In this document: positions 41,966-50,781 of the stretch, in pieces
How positions within the stretch are numbered: the stretch's first letter is position 1
Layout of the letters: the number at the start of each line of letters is the position of its first letter
Assembly: GCA_000719025.1 (NCBI GenBank)
Contig: JODP01000009.1
Coordinates: 248,001-312,000, forward strand
Length of the DNA stretch: 64,000 bases
Direction: 5' to 3'
Origin: Kineosporia aurantiaca JCM 3230
GTDB taxonomy: Bacteria > Actinomycetota > Actinomycetes > Actinomycetales > Kineosporiaceae
Translations under genes and position numbers: made by a program
The notes under the pieces: model-generated
Told to the model about the DNA's origin: nothing
Seen by the model: the letters and a program-made list of their open reading frames with translations, nothing else
Databases searched by the model: none

Positions 41966-42493
41966 TCAGCCTCTACGACGACGGGCCAGGACGGTGACCG
42001 CCTCGGCCAGGGCCCGGGGGTCCAGCGGGTGCGGGACGGCGGCGTCGGCCCGCGACCAGGTCGCCAGCCAGGCGTCCTGCGGGCGGCCGGTCAGCACCAG
42101 CACCGGCGGGCACTCGAAGATCTCTTCCTTGAGCTGGCGGCACAGGCCCATGCCACCGGCCGGGGCCGCCTCGCCGTCCAGCACCAGCACGTCGAAACCA
42201 CCGGCGTCGACGGCGGAGACCACCGCGGGGGGAGTGGCGACCTCGGTCCAGACCACCGGGGGCAGGTCCGCCGCGAGACGCTTGCCGATCGCCATCCGCA
42301 CCTTGGTCCGGACGTCGACGTTGTCGCTGTACAGCAGGACCGCGATCGGCTTGGGGCCGGAGATCGGCGCTTCACCGGTCAGGCGCGGGTCGCCCCCGCC
42401 GTGGTCCTCCTCGGGGGTGCCTCCGGTGGGCCCGGTGGGCGTCGAGGGGGCCAGGTCCGTACCGGAATGCGGGTGGGCCGAGGTCATCGTCAT
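41966..42493 (-). CDS. atypical receiver-domain protein
   Basis: A 175-residue protein with a disordered N-terminus rich in Pro, Gly and His (about 1-55) and a CheY-like domain (KPIAVLLYSDNVDVRTKVRM). The phosphoacceptor Asp is kept in DVLVLDGEAAPAGGMG, but the acidic pair is reduced to SDN and the usual Lys before Pro is replaced (AAVPHPLDP), so phosphorylation may be lost. There is no output domain. ATG 42493 has GGAG 7 bp ahead. It is probably co-transcribed with trpD. Confidence 0.78.
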   Translation of the reverse strand: MTMTSAHPHSGTDLAPSTPTGPTGGTPEEDHGGGDPRLTGEAPISGPKPIAVLLYSDNVDVRTKVRMAIGKRLAADLPPVVWTEVATPPAVVSAVDAGGFDVLVLDGEAAPAGGMGLCRQLKEEIFECPPVLVLTGRPQDAWLATWSRADAAVPHPLDPRALAEAVTVLARRRRG

Positions 42494-42971
42494 CGATCGT
42501 CTCCTGCAGGAGTGATTCTGGTCCTCACGTGCCCCGCCCGTGGTCACCGTTCGATTCCGGCGGATGCCTCCGTGTCGCTGGTGATCGTATCGAAACGCCG
42601 GAACTGCCGGTGACCCGCATCGGTGCGGACCGGCGTCCGCAATTCACCGATCTCCCCGACGCGACCCGCCCGAGCCCCGGATCTCAGCAAAACACCTGGT
42701 GAAGCCCTCGGCGTGTCGCGGGCCGGAGTGGGCGAACCTGCGGTGAGGGCGCAAGAAACCCGTCAAGGGCGCCGATGAAGGCTGACGTGAAGTCCTTACC
42801 TCGGTGGGCACGCGGGCCTGGCGTGCGGATGAAAGGACACGCCTTGATTAAGCAACGCCGAGCTTGCGAAACCGGGTGCGACCTGCGGCAAGCCCATTTG
42901 GGCAACGGTTACGACACGGCGCGCGGGGACAAGGGCCCCCCGCCATACATCCGGATCGGGGTAAGGCCATA
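42494..42971. other. 478-bp intergenic region between divergent genes
   Basis: This must hold the promoters of the receiver-trpD and ctaE-qcrCAB transcripts. Only a weak 6-bp hairpin (42808-42826) was noticed. No open frame here looks like protein. The long distance before ctaE suggests a leader RNA or several regulator sites. Confidence 0.4.
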
Positions 42972-43649
42972 ATGACGCCCGTGGCATCCGTAGCGGCAGT
43001 AGACGGCCCGGCTGGGCGAGAAGTTCATGCAACTCTCAACCGACCCAACATGGTTCAGGTCGGCACGATCGTTTGGCTCTCCAGTGAGCTGATGTTCTTC
43101 GCGGGTCTGTTCGCGATGTACTTCACGATCCGCGCCGTCCAGCCTGGCCTCTGGGAGACCGAGCCGCTCAAGCTAGACATCCCTTTCTCCACGGCCAACA
43201 CCATCAACCTGGTTCTCAGCTCCGTCTGGTGCCAGATGGGCGTGTTCGCCGCCGAGCGCTTCCAGCCCAGCGCGCTGGGAACCTGGTGGGCGCCGTGGAC
43301 CCGTGAGCACGGCTGGCGCAACTGGGGCATGCGGGAGTGGTACCTGCTGACCTACTTCGCCGGCGCGCTGTTCATCTGCGGCCAGGTGTTCGAGTACTCC
43401 AACCTGGTCTCCGAGGGCCTGACCCTCAGCAGCTCCGGGTACGGCTCGGTGTTCTACCTGACCACCGGCTTCCACGGCATCCACGTCACCGGCGGGCTCA
43501 TCGCCTTCCTGTTGATCATCGGCCGCAGTTTCGCGGCCAAGCGATTCGGCCATGCCGAGGCCACCAGCGCCATCGTCACGTCGTACTACTGGCACTTCGT
43601 CGACGTGGTCTGGATCGGTCTCTTCTTCGTCATCTACGTCATCAAGTGA
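42972..43649 (+). CDS. ctaE: cytochrome c oxidase subunit III
   Basis: A 225-residue subunit III with five clear helices. Signatures: TIVWLSSELMFFAGLFAMYF, FYLTTGFHGIHVTGGLIAFL and SYYWHFVDVVWIGLFFVIYV. ATG at 42972 (MTPVASVAAVDGPAG) suits actinobacterial length. It is followed 69 bp later by qcrC, as in other actinobacteria, linking oxidase and bc complex genes. Confidence 0.95.
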   Translation: MTPVASVAAVDGPAGREVHATLNRPNMVQVGTIVWLSSELMFFAGLFAMYFTIRAVQPGLWETEPLKLDIPFSTANTINLVLSSVWCQMGVFAAERFQPSALGTWWAPWTREHGWRNWGMREWYLLTYFAGALFICGQVFEYSNLVSEGLTLSSSGYGSVFYLTTGFHGIHVTGGLIAFLLIIGRSFAAKRFGHAEATSAIVTSYYWHFVDVVWIGLFFVIYVIK

Positions 43650-43718
43650 CGCAGCGATGACTGGGAAAAGGCTGGACGACTCGTCCGCACCTACTTCGGA
43701 ACGTAGGAGTTCTACATC

Positions 43719-44507
43719 GTGAGCGCACTCGCTGCCCGGCGGCGGCACCCGTTGGCCACAGCACTCGTCGTGCTGCTCGGCCTGCTCCTGACGGGCGTGG
43801 CCTACGCCGCCGTGATGCCCAGCACGGCGGATGCCTCGACCACCACGGCCTCGGCCGACGACATCGCCCAGGGCCAGAAGCTCTTCATCGCCAACTGCGC
43901 GACCTGCCACGGTATCGGCGCGGGTGGCCGCGACAACGCCCCCTCGCTGATCGGCGTGGGCGCCGCCTCGGTCGACTTCCAGGTCGGCACCGGCCGGATG
44001 CCGCTCCAGGCCAGCGGCCCGCAGGCGCTGAAGCAGCCGGTCCACTTCGACGACCAGCAGGTCGAGCAGCTGGCCGCCTACGTGGCCAGCCTGGGCGCCG
44101 GTCCCGCGATCCCGAGCGCGGCCGACGTCGACCCGGCGCAGGGCGACGCCTCGAAGGGCGCCATGGTCTTCCGTACCAACTGCGCCATGTGTCACAACAT
44201 CGCCGGCGCCGGTGGCGCGCTGACCCGGGGCAAGTTCGCCCCGAACCTGAGCGGGGTCAGTTACAAGCACATCTACGAAGCCATGCTGACCGGACCGCAG
44301 TCGATGCCGGTGTTCCCGAACCAGACCATCGACCCGGAGCAGAAGCAGGACGTCATCGCGTACCTGGCCACGCTGCGGGAGACCCCGAACGTGGGGGGCA
44401 TGTCGCTCGGCCGCCTCGGTCCGGTGAGTGAAGGTCTGGTGGCCTGGGTCCTCGGCCTGACCCTGCTGATCGGTTTCGCGGTCTGGCTGGGGGCGAAGTC
44501 GTCGTGA
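43719..44507 (+). CDS. qcrC: cytochrome bc1 diheme cytochrome c subunit
   Basis: A 262-residue membrane cytochrome with two haem-c sites, CATCH (60-64) and CAMCH (155-159). It wires the bc complex directly to the oxidase, replacing a soluble cytochrome c. It has an N-terminal helix (ALVVLLGLLLTGVAYAAV) and a C-terminal anchor (LVAWVLGLTLLIGFAVWLG). Axial Met candidates lie in GRMPLQ and QSMPVF. GTG start at 43719; its stop overlaps qcrA. Confidence 0.96.
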   Translation: MSALAARRRHPLATALVVLLGLLLTGVAYAAVMPSTADASTTTASADDIAQGQKLFIANCATCHGIGAGGRDNAPSLIGVGAASVDFQVGTGRMPLQASGPQALKQPVHFDDQQVEQLAAYVASLGAGPAIPSAADVDPAQGDASKGAMVFRTNCAMCHNIAGAGGALTRGKFAPNLSGVSYKHIYEAMLTGPQSMPVFPNQTIDPEQKQDVIAYLATLRETPNVGGMSLGRLGPVSEGLVAWVLGLTLLIGFAVWLGAKSS

Positions 44508-45562
44508 GCAACGAAACGGGTGGATCGATGAGTACGCATGAGCAGGACCACGGGGGTGGGGACGTTGCGCTGCACGGCGGCGACCTGCCCGCGCGGTTCG
44601 AGAACCCGGGGCTGCCGGAGCACGCGCACCGGCTGACCGACACCGACGCGAAGACCGCGCGGCGGGCCGAGAAGCAGGTGGCCACGCTCTTCGTGCTGTC
44701 GATGATCGGCACGCTGGTCGCGATCGTCGGGTACTTCACCGTGAAGTTCCACGACAACCTGGGCTTCGTCGACTACCTCGACCGGCTCGAGCTGTCGAAC
44801 AAGCTGATCGGTCTCGGCCTGGCGGTCTCGCTGCTCGGGATCGGCATCGGCGCGGTGCACTGGGCCAAGACGCTGATGCCGGACGAGGAGCGGATCGACT
44901 ACCGCCACCTCCAGCGCGGCAGCGACGAGGTCCGGGCGGAGGCGGTCGAGAAGCTGGCGACCGGTGCGGAGGAGTCGGGTTTCGCCCGTCGTCCGCTGAT
45001 CCGCAACACCCTGCTCGGGGCCATGGCGCTGTTCCCGCTGCCCGGCCTGATCCTGTTCCGGGACCTGGGCCCGCTGCCCGGCAAGGACCTGTCGACGACC
45101 TTCTGGAAGGCCGGCGACCGGCTCACGCTGGACCCGGAGGGTGGTCCGATCAAGGCCTCCGACATGGTGCTGGGCTCGGTCGCGCACATCATGCCGGAGG
45201 GGATCGAGAACTCCGACGACCCGCTGAACGAGCGGGCCAAGGCGGCCGTTCTGCTGATCCGTTTGGAGGAAGATGAGCTGGCCCCGGAGTCGATTCCCGG
45301 CTCCTACGCGGGCATCGTCGCCTACTCCAAGATCTGCACCCACCTGGGTTGCCCGGTGGCCCTGTACGAGCAGCGCACGCACCACTTGCTCTGCCCGTGC
45401 CACCAGTCGACCTTCGACCTGACCCAGAACTGCAAGGTCATCTTCGGCCCGGCCCGGCGCCCGCTGCCCCAGCTCGCGATCACGGTCGACGACGAGGGAT
45501 ACTTGGTTGCCAAGGAGCCGTTCCACGAGGCCGTCGGCCCGAGCTTTTGGGAGCGCGGATGA
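44504..45562 (+). CDS. qcrA: cytochrome bc1 Rieske iron-sulfur subunit
   Basis: A 352-residue Rieske protein with three predicted N-terminal helices, the actinobacterial form. The 2Fe-2S site is CTHLGC (278-283) and CPCH (297-300), with Cys278, His280, Cys297 and His300 as ligands and Cys283/Cys299 as the disulfide. The GTG at 44504 overlaps the qcrC stop (GTGA); an ATG 24 bp in is also possible. The end overlaps qcrB (ATGA). Confidence 0.95.
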   Translation: MSNETGGSMSTHEQDHGGGDVALHGGDLPARFENPGLPEHAHRLTDTDAKTARRAEKQVATLFVLSMIGTLVAIVGYFTVKFHDNLGFVDYLDRLELSNKLIGLGLAVSLLGIGIGAVHWAKTLMPDEERIDYRHLQRGSDEVRAEAVEKLATGAEESGFARRPLIRNTLLGAMALFPLPGLILFRDLGPLPGKDLSTTFWKAGDRLTLDPEGGPIKASDMVLGSVAHIMPEGIENSDDPLNERAKAAVLLIRLEEDELAPESIPGSYAGIVAYSKICTHLGCPVALYEQRTHHLLCPCHQSTFDLTQNCKVIFGPARRPLPQLAITVDDEGYLVAKEPFHEAVGPSFWERG

Positions 45563-47223
45563 GTACTACCAGTCCTGTCACCAAGGCCGGCGCCGCCACG
45601 GGCAACTGGCTCGACGAACGCCTGGGCGCCTCCAAGGTGGTCAAGGAGTTCTCGCGCAAGGTCTTCCCGGACCACTGGTCGTTCATGCTCGGCGAGATCG
45701 CGCTCTACAGCTTCATCATCCTGTTGCTGAGCGGCACGTTCCTCACGTTCTTCTTCATCCCGAGTTCCAGCGAGGTCGTCTACAACGGCCCCTACACCAC
45801 GCTGGCCGGGCAGCACGTGTCCGAGGCGTTCGACTCGACCATGCGCATCTCCTTCGAGGTGCGCGGTGGTCTGCTGATGCGGCAGATCCACCACTGGGCC
45901 GCGCTGATCTTCGTGGTCTCGATCATCGTCCACATGTTCCGGATCTTCTTCACCGGCGCGTTCCGCAAGCCGCGGGAGATCAACTGGGTCATCGGCATGA
46001 TCCTGGCGCTGACCGCGGTGATCGAGGGCTTCCTCGGTTACTCGATGCCGGACGACCTGCTCTCCGGTAACGGCCTGCGGATCGCCGAGGGCATCATCCT
46101 GGCCGTCCCGGTGGTCGGCTCGTACGTCAGCTTCTTCCTGTTCGGCGGCGAGTTCCCGGGTGACGAGTTCATCTCCCGGTTCTACGTCCTGCACATCCTG
46201 CTGATCCCGGCCATCATGCTGGCGCTGATCACGTTCCACCTGATCCTGGTGGTCGTGCACAAGCACACCCAGTACCCCGGCCCGGGCAAGACCAACAGCA
46301 ACGTGGTCGGGTTCCCGCTGTTCCCGATCTACACCGCCAAGGCCGGTGGGTTCTTCTTCATCGTCTTCGGTGTGACCGCGCTGATGGCCTCGCTGTTCAC
46401 GATCAACGCGATCTGGATCTACGGGCCGTACGACCCGTCCCCGATCGGCGCCGGTGCCCAGCCGGACTTCTACATGGGCTTCCTCGACGGGGCGATCCGG
46501 ATCATGCCGGGCTGGGCGGAGCTCCATGCCTGGGGCTACACCCTGTCGCTGAACATCCTGATCCCCGGCCTGGTCCTGCCCGGCCTGATCGTCACCCCGG
46601 CCCTGCTCTATCCCTGGATCGAGCAGTGGATCACCGGTGACAAGCGCGAGCACCACCTGCTCGACCGCCCGCGCAACGTCCCGACCCGCACCGGCCTCGG
46701 CGTCATGGCCGCCACGCTGTACGTCCTGCTCTGGATCAGTGGTGGTAACGACGTCATCGCCGTCCACCTGCACATGTCGATCAACGACATCACGTACTTC
46801 CTCCGCGCGGCGGTCTTCATCCTGCCCCCGCTGGCCTTCCTGATCACCCGGCGCATCTGCCTGGGCCTTCAGCGCAAGGACCGGGAGAAGGTGCTGCACG
46901 GCCGGGAGACCGGCCGGGTGTTCCGGACCGAGGAGGGCGAGGTGTTCGAGCTGCACGCCCCGCTCTCGGCCACCGACCGCTGGGTCCTGGTCGGCTTCGA
47001 GTCGCCCGAACCGGCCGCGGCCCTGTCCGCGACGGACGCCGCCGGCGTCCGCCGCCCGGGCGGTGCGCTGGAGAAGGTGCGCCAGAAGATCAGCAAGTTC
47101 TACTTCGAGGACCGCGTCGCCCCGGTGACGCCGGCCGAACTCGAGGCTGCGCACCACCACGGTGAGCACGAGGAGATCTCGGCCAGCGGCGGCGCCCGCC
47201 CGGCCGTCGGCTCGGGTCACTGA
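45559..47223 (+). CDS. qcrB: cytochrome bc1 cytochrome b subunit
   Basis: A 554-residue cytochrome b, target of Q203-type inhibitors in mycobacteria. The haem His pairs lie in RQIHHWAALIFVVSIIVHMF and in FYVLHILLIPAIMLALITFH. The quinol-site PEWY-type motif is not obvious in standard form, as usual for actinobacteria. A long charged C-terminal extension (about 430-554) ends in a His/Glu-rich stretch. ATG 45559 overlaps the qcrA stop; terminator follows. Confidence 0.95.
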   Translation: MSTTSPVTKAGAATGNWLDERLGASKVVKEFSRKVFPDHWSFMLGEIALYSFIILLLSGTFLTFFFIPSSSEVVYNGPYTTLAGQHVSEAFDSTMRISFEVRGGLLMRQIHHWAALIFVVSIIVHMFRIFFTGAFRKPREINWVIGMILALTAVIEGFLGYSMPDDLLSGNGLRIAEGIILAVPVVGSYVSFFLFGGEFPGDEFISRFYVLHILLIPAIMLALITFHLILVVVHKHTQYPGPGKTNSNVVGFPLFPIYTAKAGGFFFIVFGVTALMASLFTINAIWIYGPYDPSPIGAGAQPDFYMGFLDGAIRIMPGWAELHAWGYTLSLNILIPGLVLPGLIVTPALLYPWIEQWITGDKREHHLLDRPRNVPTRTGLGVMAATLYVLLWISGGNDVIAVHLHMSINDITYFLRAAVFILPPLAFLITRRICLGLQRKDREKVLHGRETGRVFRTEEGEVFELHAPLSATDRWVLVGFESPEPAAALSATDAAGVRRPGGALEKVRQKISKFYFEDRVAPVTPAELEAAHHHGEHEEISASGGARPAVGSGH

Positions 47224-47240
47224 GTCCCTCTTCGGAAGTA

Positions 47241-47286
47241 CGGAAGGCCGGTACTGATCCCTTCGGGGGTTGGTGCCGGCCTTCCG
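47241..47286 (+). terminator. terminator after qcrB
   Basis: A 14-bp stem with one mismatch, followed by GTTTTTG. It ends the ctaE-qcrCAB transcript. Confidence 0.9.
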
Positions 47287-47292
47287 GTTTTT

Positions 47293-47970
47293 GCGGGTGG
47301 TTTTCAATGAGGGACGTTTGTCAGCGCGGGTTTTGCGTCGGATTTCCGGCTGTCCCGGCTTCCCTGAGTGCTCCTGGTTCTGCCGGATCGCATTCGGTGA
47401 ATTGCGCCTGACCTTGTGAGAACGCATCCCGGCCTTTCGGCGGCCCGGTGCGACGTTGAGCTGAACCGTGCGATTTCCAGAAGTTGGCGAAAAGGCGCTG
47501 CCGAGTCGCTGATTTCGCCCTGGCAACTTATCGGGGGTCTCGATCTTGTCGGGCCCGGGGCCGAGTGACGACCTTGCTTTGAGGTGAGGAGCGCCAGAAT
47601 TTCCAAGGCTGGGAATTGGTGGGTTGTCCTGGTCCTGGACCACTTTTCGCGCTGTAGGGCTGCGATGCTCCCAGTTTCAGATCCGGTGGTCTTTCAGGAG
47701 AAAGAAAGCGCCCAGGTCTGGGTGGTAGCTGGTTTGAGGTGCCGCGGCCGGAGCGGTGCCGGTTGGGTGGTGTGGGGTGAGGTGGTGCCGGCCGACCTCG
47801 TGCACGGCAGCCGCGACCTGATCGACGCCGCCCCACCCGTGCCCGGTACGGGGTGTTGCACGGTCCGGGTGGCTGCCGTGTTCGGGTGATGCGTAGCTCC
47901 CGCGGACCCTTCGGATCCTCGCGGGTCCGGTGGTGTGGGTTCCGGTGTGCGGGATCGGGTGGTGGGTGAT
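47293..47970. other. 678-bp gene-free stretch
   Basis: The left part (about 47300-47720) is visibly poorer in GC than the surroundings. Open frames here have no protein-like composition. Near the right end, CCCGCG (47899-47904) can pair with CGCGGG (47920-47925) and may end the transcript of the nuclease gene. No other structure was recognised. Confidence 0.45.
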
Positions 47971-49728
47971 TCAGGGGAGGGTGATGGTGCGGTGCACCTC
48001 CTGTGGAAGGCCGAAGCGGGCTTGGGCGGCGCCGCGGACGGGCCAGGCCCAGGTGCCCTCGAGTTCCACCAGGCGGGTGCCGGGTTGCTCGAGCCAGTTG
48101 AGGATGATCTCGGTCTCTTCGGGATGGGCCGCGGGGTAAGGGATTTCGCGGGGTGTGACGACTTCGCCGGTGAGGTTCAGGGCTTCGACGTAGGGCATGG
48201 GGTCGGCGCCGGGTGGGGAGACGGCGGTGCCGGCCAGGCGGCCGTGGCGGACCAGGGCGAATTCCCAGCCGCCTCGTTCTCGGCGGCGGGCGCCGACGAG
48301 GTGGGGGACGGCGGCCATGGGGGCGAGGCGCTGGGCTCGGGCGGTGCCTCGTAGGTAGGACATGAGGCGGTCGCGGTGTTGTGCGGCCTCCTCGTAGCGC
48401 TGGAGCTCCGACAGGGAGGTGGCCCGGCGCAGGGAGGCCTCGACCACGGGGCCCGCGTCGCTGAGCATGGCGGTGCGGACCTGGTCGACGATCTCGGAGT
48501 AGCGGGGTATGTCGATGCCGCCGATGCAGGGGGCGTCGCACCGGCCGATCTCGGCCAGGATGCAGGCGCTGGCGTTCTTGCCCGGGGTGCGGGGGAGTCG
48601 GGGGGTGCAGCGGCGGAGTCGGTAGGCCTCGTGCAGGGCCGCCACGGCCTGCTCAGCCTGCTCGTGGGAGGAGAACGGGCCCGTGTAGGTAGCGCCGTCG
48701 GCGAGGACCTCACGGACGACGGAGAGGCGGGGGAAGGCTTCGGCGGTGAGCTTGAGCCAGGGCTTGCGCTCGGGGGCCTTGGAGCGGCGGTTGTAGGGCG
48801 GTGCGTGCTCGGCGATCAGCCGGATCTCGCGGACCCGGGCCTCCAGCGTGGTGGCGCAGGGGACGGGGGTGACCTGGGTGGCCCGGGCGATCATCTCGCG
48901 CATCCGGCTGCGCTGCTCGGCGGCGGTGAAGTAGCTGCGCACCCGGGTGCGGATGTTGACCGAGGTGCCGACGTAGAGCACCTCGCCCTTCTCGTCGCGG
49001 AACATGTAGACGCCGGGGCCGGTGGGCAGGTTCTCGGCGAGATGCCGCTTGCGGCGGGTACTCTCGGGCACCTTGGCGGAGAAGCCGCGCAGCTCGCCGA
49101 GGGTGTGCACGCCGAGGGTGCCGATCCGGCCGAGGAGCGCGTGCAGGACGTGCACGGTGGCCCGGGCGTCGTGCAGGGCGCGGTGGTCGGGCTCGATCGG
49201 GGAGCCGAAGTGCGCGGCCAGGGTGTGCAGCTTGTGGTTGGGCGTCTCGTCCCGGCTGACGATGTGCCGGGCCAGCCGGACCGTGTCGATCACCGTGGGG
49301 GAGGGCCAGGGATGACCGTGGTTGTCGCAGGCGGCCTTCAGGAAACCCACGTCGTACGGGGCGTTGTGGGCGACCAGCACGCTGCCGGCGCAGAACTCCA
49401 GGAAGGAGGGGAGCACCGCGGCCAGCGGCGGGGAGCCGGCGACCATCGAGTCGGTGATGCCGGTGAGCAGCGAGATGAAGGCCGGGATGGCGGTTTCCGG
49501 CCGGACCAGGGTCTGGAACTCGCCCAGCACCTCACCGCCGCAGACCTTGACCGCGCCGATCTCGGTGATGCCCGCGTCGGCCGGGGCGCCGCCGGTGGTC
49601 TCCAGGTCGAAGACCACGAAGGTGACCTCGGAGAGGGCCTGCGCGTCGTTCTTGCCGGCGCCGGACACCAGGATCTCTTCCGGCCAGAGCGCCTCCTGGG
49701 TGGGGGCCGGGGATGCGGTACTGCTCAT
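47971..49728 (-). CDS. DEDDh exonuclease fused to UvrC-like GIY-YIG domain
   Basis: A 585-residue nuclease. The N-terminal exonuclease (about 30-200) has the DEDDh motifs FVVFDLETTGG, VAHNAPYDVGFLKAAC and HRALHDARATVHVL, like DNA polymerase III epsilon. The second part (about 230-310) is a GIY-YIG domain (GPGVYMFRDEKGEVLYVGTS, NIRTRVRSYF) followed by a UvrC-like region. The role is probably DNA repair; the mycobacterial homologue has the same fusion. ATG at 49728; the frame stays open through the upstream repeat array, but unit lengths of 20-22 bp argue that part is not coding. Confidence 0.9.
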   Translation of the reverse strand: MSSTASPAPTQEALWPEEILVSGAGKNDAQALSEVTFVVFDLETTGGAPADAGITEIGAVKVCGGEVLGEFQTLVRPETAIPAFISLLTGITDSMVAGSPPLAAVLPSFLEFCAGSVLVAHNAPYDVGFLKAACDNHGHPWPSPTVIDTVRLARHIVSRDETPNHKLHTLAAHFGSPIEPDHRALHDARATVHVLHALLGRIGTLGVHTLGELRGFSAKVPESTRRKRHLAENLPTGPGVYMFRDEKGEVLYVGTSVNIRTRVRSYFTAAEQRSRMREMIARATQVTPVPCATTLEARVREIRLIAEHAPPYNRRSKAPERKPWLKLTAEAFPRLSVVREVLADGATYTGPFSSHEQAEQAVAALHEAYRLRRCTPRLPRTPGKNASACILAEIGRCDAPCIGGIDIPRYSEIVDQVRTAMLSDAGPVVEASLRRATSLSELQRYEEAAQHRDRLMSYLRGTARAQRLAPMAAVPHLVGARRRERGGWEFALVRHGRLAGTAVSPPGADPMPYVEALNLTGEVVTPREIPYPAAHPEETEIILNWLEQPGTRLVELEGTWAWPVRGAAQARFGLPQEVHRTITLP

Positions 49729-49748
49729 GAACCCGACCGTATGCCCTG

Positions 49749-50065
49749 CCACCGACAGTCTTGCCGGGCCCACCCGTCCAAGGGCCGAGACCCACCCGCC
49801 CCAAGGTCGAGCCCCACCCGCCCAAGGCTGAGACCCACCCGCCCAAGGCTGAGACCCACCCGCCAAGGCTGAGACCCACCCGCCAAGGCTGAGACCCATC
49901 TGGCCCCAAGCCCCGGACGACCTGCCCCCCGAAGCCCGGACCACCTGCCCAATGGGCCCGGCCCACTCGCCCCAAGCCCGGGACCACCCGCCCCAAGCCC
50001 CGGACCACCCGCCATGGACCCGGCCGAGCGCTCGGGAATCGCGGCCCGGCCAAGACTGTCGGTGG
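49749..50065. repeat. 317-bp element: about twelve ~21-bp tandem repeats between terminal inverted repeats
   Basis: The ends, 49749-49770 and 50043-50065, are inverted copies of each other, identical except for one extra C (left end begins CCACCGACAGTCTTG). Between them, 49769-50028 holds about twelve degenerate copies of a 20-22 bp unit, clearest at 49813-49898 (consensus CCACCCGCCAAGGCTGAGAC). Variable unit length breaks every frame. It fills most of the gap between the nuclease gene and the next small gene. It could be a small non-autonomous mobile element, or a long-range hairpin in RNA or DNA. No target-site duplication was seen. Confidence 0.75.
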
Positions 50066-50146
50066 TCGCCCTTAGCGTTCCTGTCATCGGCACCGCGCCG
50101 ATCGGGCCACTTCGTCAGACCGGCCCGAGAGCATTCGGAGGGCTTC

Positions 50147-50473
50147 ATGCTGATCGACTGCGACGCCTGCGCCGTTCGGGGCCCGGCCTGCCGGGACTGC
50201 GTGGTCTCGGTGCTGTTGGGCGCCCCCTCGGCGCGGCCCGGGCGGGGGTCGCACACCCCCGGTACCGGTATCGACCTGGACCCCGACGAGCAGGCTGCGA
50301 TCGCCGTGCTGGCCGGTTCCGGTCTGGTGCCGCCGCTGCGACTGGTCGCCCGCCCGACCGATCCGGACGAGGCGGGTTACCTGAACTGGGATCACGAGCC
50401 CGAGCGGGTGAGCCGCCCCGTTCGCCGCCGTCGTGACGGTGTGTCTCCTCGCGATCACCGCGCGGCGGGTTGA
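50147..50473 (+). CDS. small Cys-rich (zinc-ribbon-like) conserved protein
   Basis: A 108-residue protein starting MLIDCDACAVRGPACRDC, with two CxxC-type pairs that probably bind a metal, then an acidic core (DLDPDEQAAIAVLAGSGLVP) and a basic tail. I recognise it as a common actinobacterial small protein found next to NlpC/P60 genes; function unknown. CGGAGGG lies 4-5 bp before the ATG. Confidence 0.75.
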   Translation: MLIDCDACAVRGPACRDCVVSVLLGAPSARPGRGSHTPGTGIDLDPDEQAAIAVLAGSGLVPPLRLVARPTDPDEAGYLNWDHEPERVSRPVRRRRDGVSPRDHRAAG

Positions 50474-50781
50474 GGTATACCGGACGTGATCGGAGCGAAA
50501 GGGGCAAAGTGCATCTAAGCAATGCTTGGGCCAGCGTTAAGAATTAGTGTCCGGTGTTAAGGGTGAGGAACCGGTATGGGCCTCTAGCTGCACTGATCAC
50601 ACTCGGTGTACTTCTAGGGGCAATGTGCTGGCTTTGGTAGGGGTGTCCCTGCCCGCTATGTTTCCTCCGTTCACAGACCGTCGTTGCGGCAGGGGATTTC
50701 CCGGCCCTGACTGCTACGCGGCTCAGTCCCCTCTGCGACGATTCTCCCGTCGCGTGGGCGCCAGAACGGAGAGCTCGCGCC
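50474..50781. other. 308-bp leader region of the NlpC/P60 gene
   Basis: No gene seen. Genes for such hydrolases are often under a c-di-AMP (ydaO) riboswitch in actinobacteria, but the conserved ydaO blocks were not found. Imperfect pairing between about 50689 and 50745 (GCGGCAGGGGA with TCCCCTCTGC) suggests leader structure only. Confidence 0.3.

Noticed and set aside
49769..50028. CRISPR array
   Set aside because: The units are contiguous and degenerate, with no unique spacers and no cas genes nearby.
49729..50256. N-terminal extension of the DEDDh nuclease through the repeat array
   Set aside because: The frame stays open, but the repeat units vary between 20 and 22 bp, so the encoded repeats change frame, and homologues begin near the ATG at 49728.
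50474..50781. ydaO (c-di-AMP) riboswitch before the NlpC/P60 gene
   Set aside because: The family of downstream gene suggested it, but none of the conserved ydaO sequence blocks could be found.
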